Assembly (NCBI GenBank): GCA_963754845.1
Contig: CAVWHE010000001.1
Coordinates: 558,001 to 622,000 of the forward strand
DNA from: JAKASV01 sp963754845
GTDB taxonomy: Bacteria > Babelota > Babeliae > Babelales > Vermiphilaceae
Direction: 5' to 3'
Length of the DNA: 64,000 bases
Below the pieces are notes generated by a model. That model saw only the letters and a program-made list of their open reading frames with translations. It was not told the DNA's origin and ran no database searches. Position numbers and translations under genes: made by a program. This document shows positions 57,633 to 64,000 of this stretch, piece by piece (within the stretch, counting starts at the first letter, position 1; each line of letters starts with the position of its first letter).

Positions 57633-58112
57633 ATGGTGAGGCTTTGTCAAAAAAGATACACGAGCTCTGCTGTAGTTGCGATAACATGTTCGGTGGTATG
57701 CTCCTGTCGCGCCTCTGTCGATCCTTCTGCGGCAACATTGCGCATCGATAGGGCGCGGGCAAAACTGGAGGCCCTTGTTGGATCGGCGCACGAGACCGTA
57801 CAAAAAGTAGGTGCCAATGTCGCCGTCTTGGCGCAGCAGCTGCGCGACAACCCTACTTCACCTATTCCATCGTGGGTTTGGGTTGCTCGCCTTACAAGTC
57901 CCTACGTCTTTATTGTCGCACAGCGCGGCGCATTCTTCGCGCTTCCTGCAGAAACTTCATCCTATGGCTTTGAGCTTCGTGAGGGTGATCACGACCTCTG
58001 GTTTGATGGAAAGGGCGCCTTGTGGGGGTACGACAAGGCCGGTAAAATTTTTCGACGTGATGCTTCTGAGGCCGTTTCCATCGGAGATGCCAGCAGCCAA
58101 CTTCCATCATGA
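57633..58112 (+). CDS. Exported small protein, probable lipoprotein, unknown function
   Basis: A 159 aa protein from the ATG at 57633, with AGGA 8 nt upstream. The N-terminus MVRLCQKRYTSSAVVAITCS followed by VVCSC resembles a signal peptide with a possible lipid-modified Cys. A helical segment (DRARAKLEALV, then HETVQKVGANVAVLAQQL) is followed by a beta-rich part with GAFFALPAET and WFDGKGALWGYD. It overlaps the next gene by 4 bp (ATGA), so the two are coupled and may act together in the envelope. Confidence 0.65.
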   Translation: MVRLCQKRYTSSAVVAITCSVVCSCRASVDPSAATLRIDRARAKLEALVGSAHETVQKVGANVAVLAQQLRDNPTSPIPSWVWVARLTSPYVFIVAQRGAFFALPAETSSYGFELREGDHDLWFDGKGALWGYDKAGKIFRRDASEAVSIGDASSQLPS

Positions 58113-59632
58113 ACAGATGGAGACGTGGCACGCGGGTCCTTGTTCTTTGTACGGTTGTGGTGGCTTGTTGGACCGACGATCTCCACGCAAAGCTTTTTTT
58201 CATGCGCAGGACCCACCGCCACCGCGAGTGCCTAACCAATGACCCAACAGCGATTACGTGGGCCAATCGGGGTCTTTTTGAACGCGTCGATTATGACAAA
58301 GGGGTGGCATACGCACTCCTTGTTCCACGCTCGTATAATTACACACTCCCTCTCATGGTTCGTACGCGCGAAAGGGATTTTTGGGGCCACTTTTTTGCCG
58401 ACGTTGCCTTTTCTTCTTACGACACGCGTACGGCCTATGATTGCCGTGGCAGATGCGTCCCCCTTGCCGAAAATCTCTGGGGACGGTGTCTTTTTCTGGG
58501 CGATATTTTTCTGGCGAGTGCACTGGCAAAGAATGGCAAATTAACGCTCCCTGGAACGTGTCCGAGTTTTGGGTCCCTGTGCAGTGAGCAATTTATCGCA
58601 TCGCTTGCGTCGACCGAGTTGTTCCTAAGTGCCCGCACGAAAGTTGAAAAATGGTTCTTCGATTGCGCCTTTCACGGCCAATTACCAACATGCACTCCGT
58701 TGGCCGTTCTTCTCGGCGTTAACCTTGCTGCAAGAACCGCCGACAGTGACGTGGCTCTGACAACGCGCGGCGGGTCGCTTGGCACGGGCTCGAGTCTGGG
58801 AGAAAACAATCTTCACCAGTTTTTCAATACCTTTAACATTGATCTGGTCGATTTTCTGCGTCGCGCTGTGCTGGAACCCAAGGGACTTTCCCTGTGTGAA
58901 CATCGCCGCTCAGGAGGTCTAAGAACGCTGACGGTATACGCCAGCGTTGGCTACAGCCCGCAAGATTCCCATGTTCAATGCACAACGCTTGGATGCGCCG
59001 TACGTGCCGGCATCGGACGCTGCCGTCACGATACATCTATATGGCAGTTTCGCGATGACAGGCGTAGCACGGCATTCAAAGCATTTTTTCACGTTGTTGG
59101 AAAAACTGAGCACTCGTGGCTCAATCCCTTTGCGTACTTAGCTCTCACGGTCTTTGCACGTGCGCCCTACATCGAACGCGTCGCGCAGTTCAAGAACGAA
59201 AAATCAGCACTCTTCACTCCCGCGGCTTTTGATCTCCACGAGGTGCTTCCCTTCCGCTCGTGGGATGTAACATCGCGACGATTCGCCGACGAGGCAATCC
59301 CCGTCATGATCAGACGCGGTCCCGCCTTCACCATCCTTGCAGCAAACGCCTGGGAGCATATATTTCGTTCGCCCTTTTCATGTTCCCTCGCCTATCGTTT
59401 CCGTGTCCATGGCCACGATAACGTCGAAGGTCTCGAGAACCCGCCATGGCGAACCTTCGACACGGACGCACTCGTGCGCGAAAGTTGGAAGGTGCAACAC
59501 TCAATCTTCTTTAACGTCGCCCTCTACCGCGGGGATCGCCTGAGCGTTAACCTCGGTGCCCAATCCGTTGTTGGTGCTCGCAACTGTGCAGCATACAACA
59601 AATTCTTTGTCATCTCCTCTATGTTTTTTTAG
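58109..59632 (+). CDS. Putative outer-membrane beta-barrel protein
   Basis: A 507 aa protein with a signal peptide (MNRWRRGTRVLVLCTVVVAC, cleaved near DLHA). The mature part alternates short hydrophobic and polar segments with many aromatic residues, and ends in the hydrophobic strand FFVISSMFF with a terminal Phe, as BAM-inserted barrels do. No known family was recognised. Translation is coupled to the upstream small exported protein. The terminal Phe and composition support a barrel, which implies a diderm envelope. Confidence 0.6.
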   Translation: MNRWRRGTRVLVLCTVVVACWTDDLHAKLFFMRRTHRHRECLTNDPTAITWANRGLFERVDYDKGVAYALLVPRSYNYTLPLMVRTRERDFWGHFFADVAFSSYDTRTAYDCRGRCVPLAENLWGRCLFLGDIFLASALAKNGKLTLPGTCPSFGSLCSEQFIASLASTELFLSARTKVEKWFFDCAFHGQLPTCTPLAVLLGVNLAARTADSDVALTTRGGSLGTGSSLGENNLHQFFNTFNIDLVDFLRRAVLEPKGLSLCEHRRSGGLRTLTVYASVGYSPQDSHVQCTTLGCAVRAGIGRCRHDTSIWQFRDDRRSTAFKAFFHVVGKTEHSWLNPFAYLALTVFARAPYIERVAQFKNEKSALFTPAAFDLHEVLPFRSWDVTSRRFADEAIPVMIRRGPAFTILAANAWEHIFRSPFSCSLAYRFRVHGHDNVEGLENPPWRTFDTDALVRESWKVQHSIFFNVALYRGDRLSVNLGAQSVVGARNCAAYNKFFVISSMFF

Positions 59633-59684
59633 TTCTACGCGTAGGTTGCATCTTGTATGCCGTGCGTAAACGGAATCTTAAATC

Positions 59685-60824
59685 TTATCTTCTTCTTTCG
59701 CCGGCACCCTTTGTTGCACGTTTTGCAGGTGTACTCTGCTTCTGCCTCGGGTCGACGGCAGCACGTTGTTGGCAGCGGCTGACGGGCGCACAGCGACGAG
59801 CCACACACTTTTTTGCTACCGGTGCTAGTTTTGCAAGAGCCGCCGCTGGCACGTTCTTCATGGGAGCGCGCCTGGCTGCAGGTTGGTTTGCCTGACGACG
59901 AGCTGGTCCCTGGTCATGAGCACCGCGCTGGGGGTGGCCGACGGGTGCACAGCGACGGGCTGTTGCACACTTTTTTGCTATCGGTGCTAGTTTTGCAAGA
60001 GCCGCCGCTGGCACGTTCTTCATGGGAGCGTGCCTGGACGCGGGTTGATGTGCGGGATGACGAGTCGGCGTTCGTGCTGGTTGTTGTGTTGTTGCAGTAC
60101 CAGGACGACGCGCAGATCCTCGAGCACCTGTGCAAAGCCGAGCTGCTACTTTGCGAGCTGGCGCTGCGTTTGCATGACGAGGGGCACCACGCGGAGCTCC
60201 GGTGTGCGATGCCGGCAAAGGTTGGACCGATTGTCCAAAGATAGTTTCGATAGAGCGCTTGTTCTGCCTTATGAGGCCAGCGAGACGTTCATGGAGCCGA
60301 AGGCCGCTCTTGTTATTGAGAAGATCGTGTGCATTCACCCATGTGAATGCCTTCATATCCATGTCAGCCCCTTTGAGGATTGGTGCATGACCAAGCTCGT
60401 GGGCACTTACGAAGGGAACGCGGATGAGACAGGAGCTGTATACCATAGCACCGTCGCTAGCGCGATTAAGATTGCAGATTTTTGTGCGATCAAAGACACG
60501 CAGTGTGTACGCGATGCTTGCCGCACGATTGGTCCGTGTAGGCTTTGCCAAGACATTCTCGCGCAGAGCAATTTTGCCGAAAACGTGGCGTGTCTCTTCA
60601 GTGAATTCTCGGACAGCGGTATCGAGCGCTGATTCACCGGCATTGGCGCTTCCGCCAAAGTCATTCCACAAACCGTTGCTCTCTTGACCGAGGAGAAACA
60701 TGAGTTCACCCGTTTGTCCGTACGTGTACGCGAAGCACCCGCGGCCGGCGACTGCGTGCACCTGTGCGAGGACCGCGACAAGGCCGAACGCGGCAATGCC
60801 GAAATATTTCATTAACATTTTCAC
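59685..60824 (-). CDS. Secreted Nudix hydrolase with basic repeat tail
   Basis: A 379 aa protein from a GTG at 60824 with GGAGG 6 nt upstream. The signal peptide is MKMLMKYFGIAAFGLVAVLA, cleaved near VHAVAG. Residues ~55-80 contain an intact Nudix box (GSANAGESALDTAVREFTEE, matching Gx5Ex7REUxEE). Nudix enzymes hydrolyse nucleoside diphosphates linked to X, including ADP-ribose and NADH. From residue ~205 the chain is Arg/Ala/Pro/Lys-rich with two copies of an APMKNVPAAALAKLAP...KKC-type unit of about 33 residues and Cys-Ala-Pro motifs. Such basic tails bind nucleic acid or act as nuclear or nucleolar signals. Its export suggests action in the periplasm or host. It is convergent with the barrel gene. 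Confidence 0.82.
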   Translation of the reverse strand: MKMLMKYFGIAAFGLVAVLAQVHAVAGRGCFAYTYGQTGELMFLLGQESNGLWNDFGGSANAGESALDTAVREFTEETRHVFGKIALRENVLAKPTRTNRAASIAYTLRVFDRTKICNLNRASDGAMVYSSCLIRVPFVSAHELGHAPILKGADMDMKAFTWVNAHDLLNNKSGLRLHERLAGLIRQNKRSIETIFGQSVQPLPASHTGAPRGAPRHANAAPARKVAARLCTGARGSARRPGTATTQQPARTPTRHPAHQPASRHAPMKNVPAAALAKLAPIAKKCATARRCAPVGHPQRGAHDQGPARRQANQPAARRAPMKNVPAAALAKLAPVAKKCVARRCAPVSRCQQRAAVDPRQKQSTPAKRATKGAGERRR

Positions 60825-61100
60825 AGAAAAACCTCCACATGATTAGTGTATTTATTCCATTTCAGGGAACCGACGATTCATTTAAAAGACCGACGATACC
60901 TTAAAATCATGATAGCAAATATTGAGTAAAAATCAATGAGTTTAACGATATTTTTGATAAGTTTGAGAGTTGTTTGATGAAATGTTTGTTTTACAGTGTT
61001 ATTTTGTGGTTGCTATGTCCTCCGGAGAGCGGCCAAATACAGATACAACTTTAAACATTATATTGTCCACGTGTTACACTTTTTTCTTTTGCCATTGGTA

Positions 61101-61129
61101 TTGCAATTAAGGTTTTTCTGCTCTATACT
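61101..61129 (+). promoter_or_regulatory. Promoter for the Asp-Gly-repeat gene
   Basis: TTGCAA (61101-61106, 4/6 match) and TATACT (61124-61129, 5/6 match) are separated by exactly 17 bp. This predicts a 5' untranslated region of about 225 nt. Confidence 0.55.
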
Positions 61130-61174
61130 GTGAACGTTCGGTTGCATGCTCAGGAAATCATGTCACACGTAAAG

Positions 61175-61209
61175 GGCGCCGACCGCGACGATTCGTGTCG
61201 CGTAGCGCC
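61175..61209 (+). promoter_or_regulatory. Stable hairpin in the 5' leader
   Basis: GGCGC (61175) pairs with GCGCC (to 61209), and inside it CGCGAC pairs with GTCGCG, with a 7-nt loop. The stem is G/C-rich in an otherwise AT-rich leader and is not followed by a T run, so a regulatory or stabilising role is more likely than termination. Confidence 0.45.
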
Positions 61210-61360
61210 GCAACACTACAGCCCTGAGCTGGAGTGTTGCGTAGTTAAGACGCGCGTACTCTATTTGCAGGTATTTTTCACAACGTAATTTTGTGTTTCA
61301 TTGTCCTGCGACAGCGATGACGTTGTCCGTAGGAAGCTAAAAAGGCTAGGAGGTCTTTAT

Positions 61361-64000
61361 ATGAATTTTGGAAAGTTAGGACTTGTAACGGCTCTCGCTT
61401 TAATCGTGGGTGCCGGGGATGCCTGGGGTATGCAGTGCCGCCGGGGGTCGCGGCTCTCGGGGACATCAAGACCGTCAGCAAAAGTATCACGCTCTGCTGT
61501 GCAAGGTTCCCGCGCACAATCTTCACGTTCGCCTCGCATTCCAGTTGCCGCTGCTCCGCAAGCAGATATATATGTGAGGTCTAGAGAGCTTGCGCAACGG
61601 TGGTCATTCTCGACGTCGGCCAATGAGAACAATGCCGGCGATGCGCATTTTGTCTCCATTCCTCCCGTCGAGTTGAAGAGCCGCACAGCGTTCTTTAGGC
61701 CTGTCGTATCTGAAGGCGGATTTCATGTTGCTCCAGGAATAGACGACAAAAAGCACGGCGGCAAGGCGGTCAATCGCGCGGCTGCCTGGTGGTTTCCTGT
61801 ACAGGCTGGCCAGGCGTATACCTTGTCCCTCGTTAACGGTTCCCCCGAGCTTCGCAAGGGAAAAGGAGCTAGCGGGTCAGTGGTGCGTGGACGCCCTTGT
61901 CAAAGCTGTGGGGTAAGATCGGATGCCCGCGGAGGTAAACACGTACACTTTGGCATTGACGAATCCGGCAGACGCGACGACAGTAGCAATGGTGGTTTTT
62001 CCGGCGATGACGGCGATGGTGATGGCGACGGCGGTGATTGTAGTGGTGGCGATGACGGCGATGGTGATGGCGACGGCGGTGATTGTAGTGGTGGCGATGA
62101 TGGCGATGGTGATGGCGACGGCGGTGATGGTAGTGATGGCGATGATGGTGATGGCGACGGATTGGCGGTCCCCCATCCAGCAGGCTCATCTTTACTGACG
62201 GTGACGGGTGTCCCGTCCAGGATTTCAATGCCACCGGTTGTCCCCTCAGCCACCGCCCCATCTTCCTTCCAAAGTTTCTCACTTTTACCACTACTGGCGG
62301 TGAGGAGTGGCGTAGTACCAAAACCAGTGCCAGTAAGCCCTGCGGCGTTGGGGGCGCCGCCGAGAGTGCCAGCTGGCAGATCGGCAGGGGTACCATGGAC
62401 AAGCCCAGAAGTATTCCCATTAGGAAGCAGCTCAGCATTGCCGAATTCCTCCTCCTCTGCCGCTGGCGATTCGACGAGTCGTGCCGTCGGTGGTGACCGT
62501 GATGGTGATGGCGACGGATTGGACGATTCAGCGTCCCCCAGCCAGTCAACTAGCCCAACAGCAGCAAGCTCAGCCACAAATGGAGAAGCGGCTGCCGGAT
62601 CGGCAGCTGCGGAAACACGGACAACCCCGGGGGAAGTATTACCATTTGGCAACAGCGACGGCGATGATGGCGATGGTGATGGCGACGGCGATGGTAGTGG
62701 TGACCGTGATGGTGATGGCGATGATGGCGATGGCGACGGATTGGCCGATCCAGCAGCCAGTTCATCAGTAATACTACCATTGTCAGAAGAAAGCAGCCTC
62801 GCGGTACCGTCGGGTTTCCCGTCTCTCTCTTCCCATGGTGGCGACGGCGGTGATTGTAGTGGTGGCGATGACGGCGATGGTGATGGCGACGGCGGTGATT
62901 GTAGTGGTGGCGATGACGGCGATGGTGATGGCGACGGATTGGCGGTCCCCCATCCAGCAGGCTCATCTTTACTGACGGTGACGGGTGTCCCGTCCAGGAT
63001 TTCAATGCCACCGGTTGTCCCCTCAGCCACCGCCCCATCTTCCTTCCAACGTTTATCACTTTTACCACTACTGGCGGTGAGGAGTGGCGTAGTACCAAAA
63101 CCAGTGCCAGTAAGCCCTGCGGCGTTGGGGGCGCCGCCGAGAGTGCCAGCTGGCAGATCGGCAGGGGTACCATGGACAAGCCCAGAAGTATTCCCATTAG
63201 GAAGCAGCTCAGCATTGCCGAATTCCTCCTCCTCTGCCGCTGGCGATTCGACGAGTCGTGCCGTCGGTGGTGACCGTGATGGTGATGGCGACGGATTGGC
63301 CGATCCAGCAGCCAGTTCATCAGTAATACTACCATTGTCAGAAGAAAGCAGCCTCGCGGTACCGTCGGGTTTCCCGTCTCTCTCTTCCCATGGTGGCGAC
63401 GGCGGTGATTGTAGTGGTGGCGATGACGGCGATGGTGATGGCGACGGCGGTGATTGTAGTGGTGGCGATGACGATGGTAGTGGTACTAATGAAACAGCTG
63501 CTCAGGTTTCCTCAGCATCCCAGCAGCTATCTCATGACGTTGTTCCAGTGCCGCGTGCAGAATCGTCGCGGGTCGTCGTGCGGCCTGACGAAAATCCCTC
63601 ATATGATCGTGGCGCAGCATCCCTCCTGATCCGCGCATTGCCCCAAAGTGCTACAAATCAGGGACATCTCGGCAGTCGCGATGGTGGTGATCCTTTGTCG
63701 TCCCGAAACAGCATGAGACAAGGAGCGCAACTAAGTAAGGTTGATTGTGACGAAATCAGCGATATAGAGATTGCCGATGATGGTATTTCTGATGATGACG
63801 ACCACTCCGACGCTAATCCGAGTGATGGTGATGGTGGTAATGCCGGTATCTGTGGCGGCGGTGTCGTGAGAAGCAACGGCCGAGCCGCAACGCTTGCACA
63901 GTGCTTCGATGCCTTGCACGGCCTTTGTCTTGATAATTCTCAAAGACAAGAAGCATGTCCGGTTGACTATCACTGGGTTGCCGGTGACGTCTACGACGCG
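61361..64000 (+). CDS. Secreted Asp-Gly-repeat protein, incomplete at the window end
   Basis: 880 codons are open from the ATG at 61361 (GCTAGGAGGTC just upstream) to the end, with no stop. The signal peptide is MNFGKLGLVTALALIVGAGD, cleaved near AWGMQ. A Ser/Arg-rich stretch and a small domain (FRPVVSEGGFHVAP, AWWFPVQAGQAYTLS) occupy ~20-200. Then come Asp-Gly repeats (GGDDGDGDGDGGDCS-type units) separated by Ser/Pro/Ala/Val-rich spacers, in three clusters. The last part is acidic (DEISDIEIADDGISDDDD), then Cys-containing (CGGGVVRSNGRAATLAQCFD). DGDGD repeats can bind Ca2+ as in thrombospondin type-3 or EF-hand-like loops, though spacing here is irregular. Likely surface-exposed or secreted. 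Function unknown. Confidence 0.75.
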   Translation, partial: MNFGKLGLVTALALIVGAGDAWGMQCRRGSRLSGTSRPSAKVSRSAVQGSRAQSSRSPRIPVAAAPQADIYVRSRELAQRWSFSTSANENNAGDAHFVSIPPVELKSRTAFFRPVVSEGGFHVAPGIDDKKHGGKAVNRAAAWWFPVQAGQAYTLSLVNGSPELRKGKGASGSVVRGRPCQSCGVRSDARGGKHVHFGIDESGRRDDSSNGGFSGDDGDGDGDGGDCSGGDDGDGDGDGGDCSGGDDGDGDGDGGDGSDGDDGDGDGLAVPHPAGSSLLTVTGVPSRISMPPVVPSATAPSSFQSFSLLPLLAVRSGVVPKPVPVSPAALGAPPRVPAGRSAGVPWTSPEVFPLGSSSALPNSSSSAAGDSTSRAVGGDRDGDGDGLDDSASPSQSTSPTAASSATNGEAAAGSAAAETRTTPGEVLPFGNSDGDDGDGDGDGDGSGDRDGDGDDGDGDGLADPAASSSVILPLSEESSLAVPSGFPSLSSHGGDGGDCSGGDDGDGDGDGGDCSGGDDGDGDGDGLAVPHPAGSSLLTVTGVPSRISMPPVVPSATAPSSFQRLSLLPLLAVRSGVVPKPVPVSPAALGAPPRVPAGRSAGVPWTSPEVFPLGSSSALPNSSSSAAGDSTSRAVGGDRDGDGDGLADPAASSSVILPLSEESSLAVPSGFPSLSSHGGDGGDCSGGDDGDGDGDGGDCSGGDDDGSGTNETAAQVSSASQQLSHDVVPVPRAESSRVVVRPDENPSYDRGAASLLIRALPQSATNQGHLGSRDGGDPLSSRNSMRQGAQLSKVDCDEISDIEIADDGISDDDDHSDANPSDGDGGNAGICGGGVVRSNGRAATLAQCFDALHGLCLDNSQRQEACPVDYHWVAGDVYDA
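62161..63296 (+). repeat. Long in-frame duplication (~359 bp, 777 bp apart)
   Basis: 62161-62519 and 62938-63296 are the same except for two substitutions seen (AGTTTCTC against CGTTTATC near 62271). The offset of 777 bp is a multiple of three, so the duplicated protein segment stays in frame. Confidence 0.9.
62740..63480 (+). repeat. Second in-frame duplication (~180 bp, 555 bp apart)
   Basis: The sequence from 62740 (ATTGGCCGATCC) recurs from 63295, through the following spacer and the Asp-Gly repeat. The offset is 555 bp, also a multiple of three. With the repeat above, this shows a mosaic gene built by repeated internal duplication. Confidence 0.85.

Larger units (their letters stand above)
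60825..61360. other. 536-bp divergent intergenic region
   Basis: The region between the Nudix gene (- strand) and the Asp-Gly-repeat gene (+ strand) is very AT-rich from 60840 to 61130. It holds the promoter listed at 61101-61129 and the hairpin at 61175-61209. I see no further coding sequence; a - strand promoter for the Nudix gene must lie in the AT-rich part but was not resolved. Confidence 0.45.

Noticed and set aside
61900..63030. Long Ser-Pro-rich reading frame on the - strand
   Set aside because: It is the antisense of the Asp-Gly repeats (GAC/GGC/GAT codons read backwards give Ser/Pro). The + strand frame has a ribosome site and signal peptide and stays open for 880 codons.

Overview
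The window looks like the chromosome of an intracellular bacterium that depends on a protist or other eukaryotic host, most plausibly a member of Candidatus Dependentiae (TM6). This assignment is an inference. The evidence is the very high share of genes with signal peptides, several eukaryote-type domains in secreted proteins (RING, Skp1-like, ubiquitin-interacting motifs, OGFr-like, NADAR), a diderm-type putative outer-membrane protein, and a reduced housekeeping set. The complete 16S gene at about 30258-31804 would settle it. G+C is moderate in genes and low in promoters; most starts carry a GGAG-type Shine-Dalgarno sequence, matching the CCTCC at the 16S 3' end.

Layout. 0.1-3.4 kb: ffh, rpsP, khpA and a trmD fused to a second SPOUT methyltransferase. 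3.6-8.2 kb: a giant secreted protein with two NADAR domains and a C-terminal RING finger. 8.3-10.2 kb: archease and rtcB (RNA ligation). 10.5-13.2 kb: HAD hydrolase, LOG-family protein, a secreted unknown, and a chagasin-like protease-inhibitor lipoprotein. 13.6-15.2 kb: a secreted OGFr-like protein. 15.5-19.6 kb: gltX, then an rpmF / TPR / fabD-like / acpP cluster in which the FabD-like protein lacks its catalytic serine. 20-24.8 kb: two secreted unknowns. 25.1 kb: tRNA-Glu. 25.4-29.0 kb: a nearly identical tandem array of small secreted-protein genes made by repeated duplication of a chimera between the two flanking genes. 29-29.9 kb: a secreted RGG/Gly-rich protein. 30.0-35.6 kb: a complete rRNA operon (16S, tRNA-Ile, tRNA-Ala, 23S, 5S) with a consensus promoter and a terminator. 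35.7-47.5 kb: accessory region with a hydrolase pseudogene, an intact IS1634-family element, IS5-family remnants, a Skp1-like/LRR protein, a UIM-containing cysteine peptidase, a double-thioredoxin protein, and a glycosyltransferase plus bi-domain oxidoreductase pair. 47.5-50.2 kb: a membrane-bound regulator resembling a sigma-54 activator with degenerate ATPase motifs. 50.3-55.9 kb: secreted coiled-coil protein, NAPE-PLD-like hydrolase, acyl-CoA ligase. 56-59.6 kb: tmk, holB-like, lipoprotein and putative outer-membrane protein. 59.7-64 kb: a secreted Nudix protein with a basic repeat tail, and a secreted Asp-Gly-repeat protein that runs off the window.

Themes. Three secreted proteins point at host ubiquitin signalling (RING ligase-like, Skp1-like, putative deubiquitinase). 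Two point at ADP-ribose or nucleotide chemistry (NADAR pair, Nudix). One points at host proteases (chagasin-like inhibitor). Together they look like a host-interaction arsenal scattered among housekeeping genes. Function is inferred from motifs only; no searches were run.
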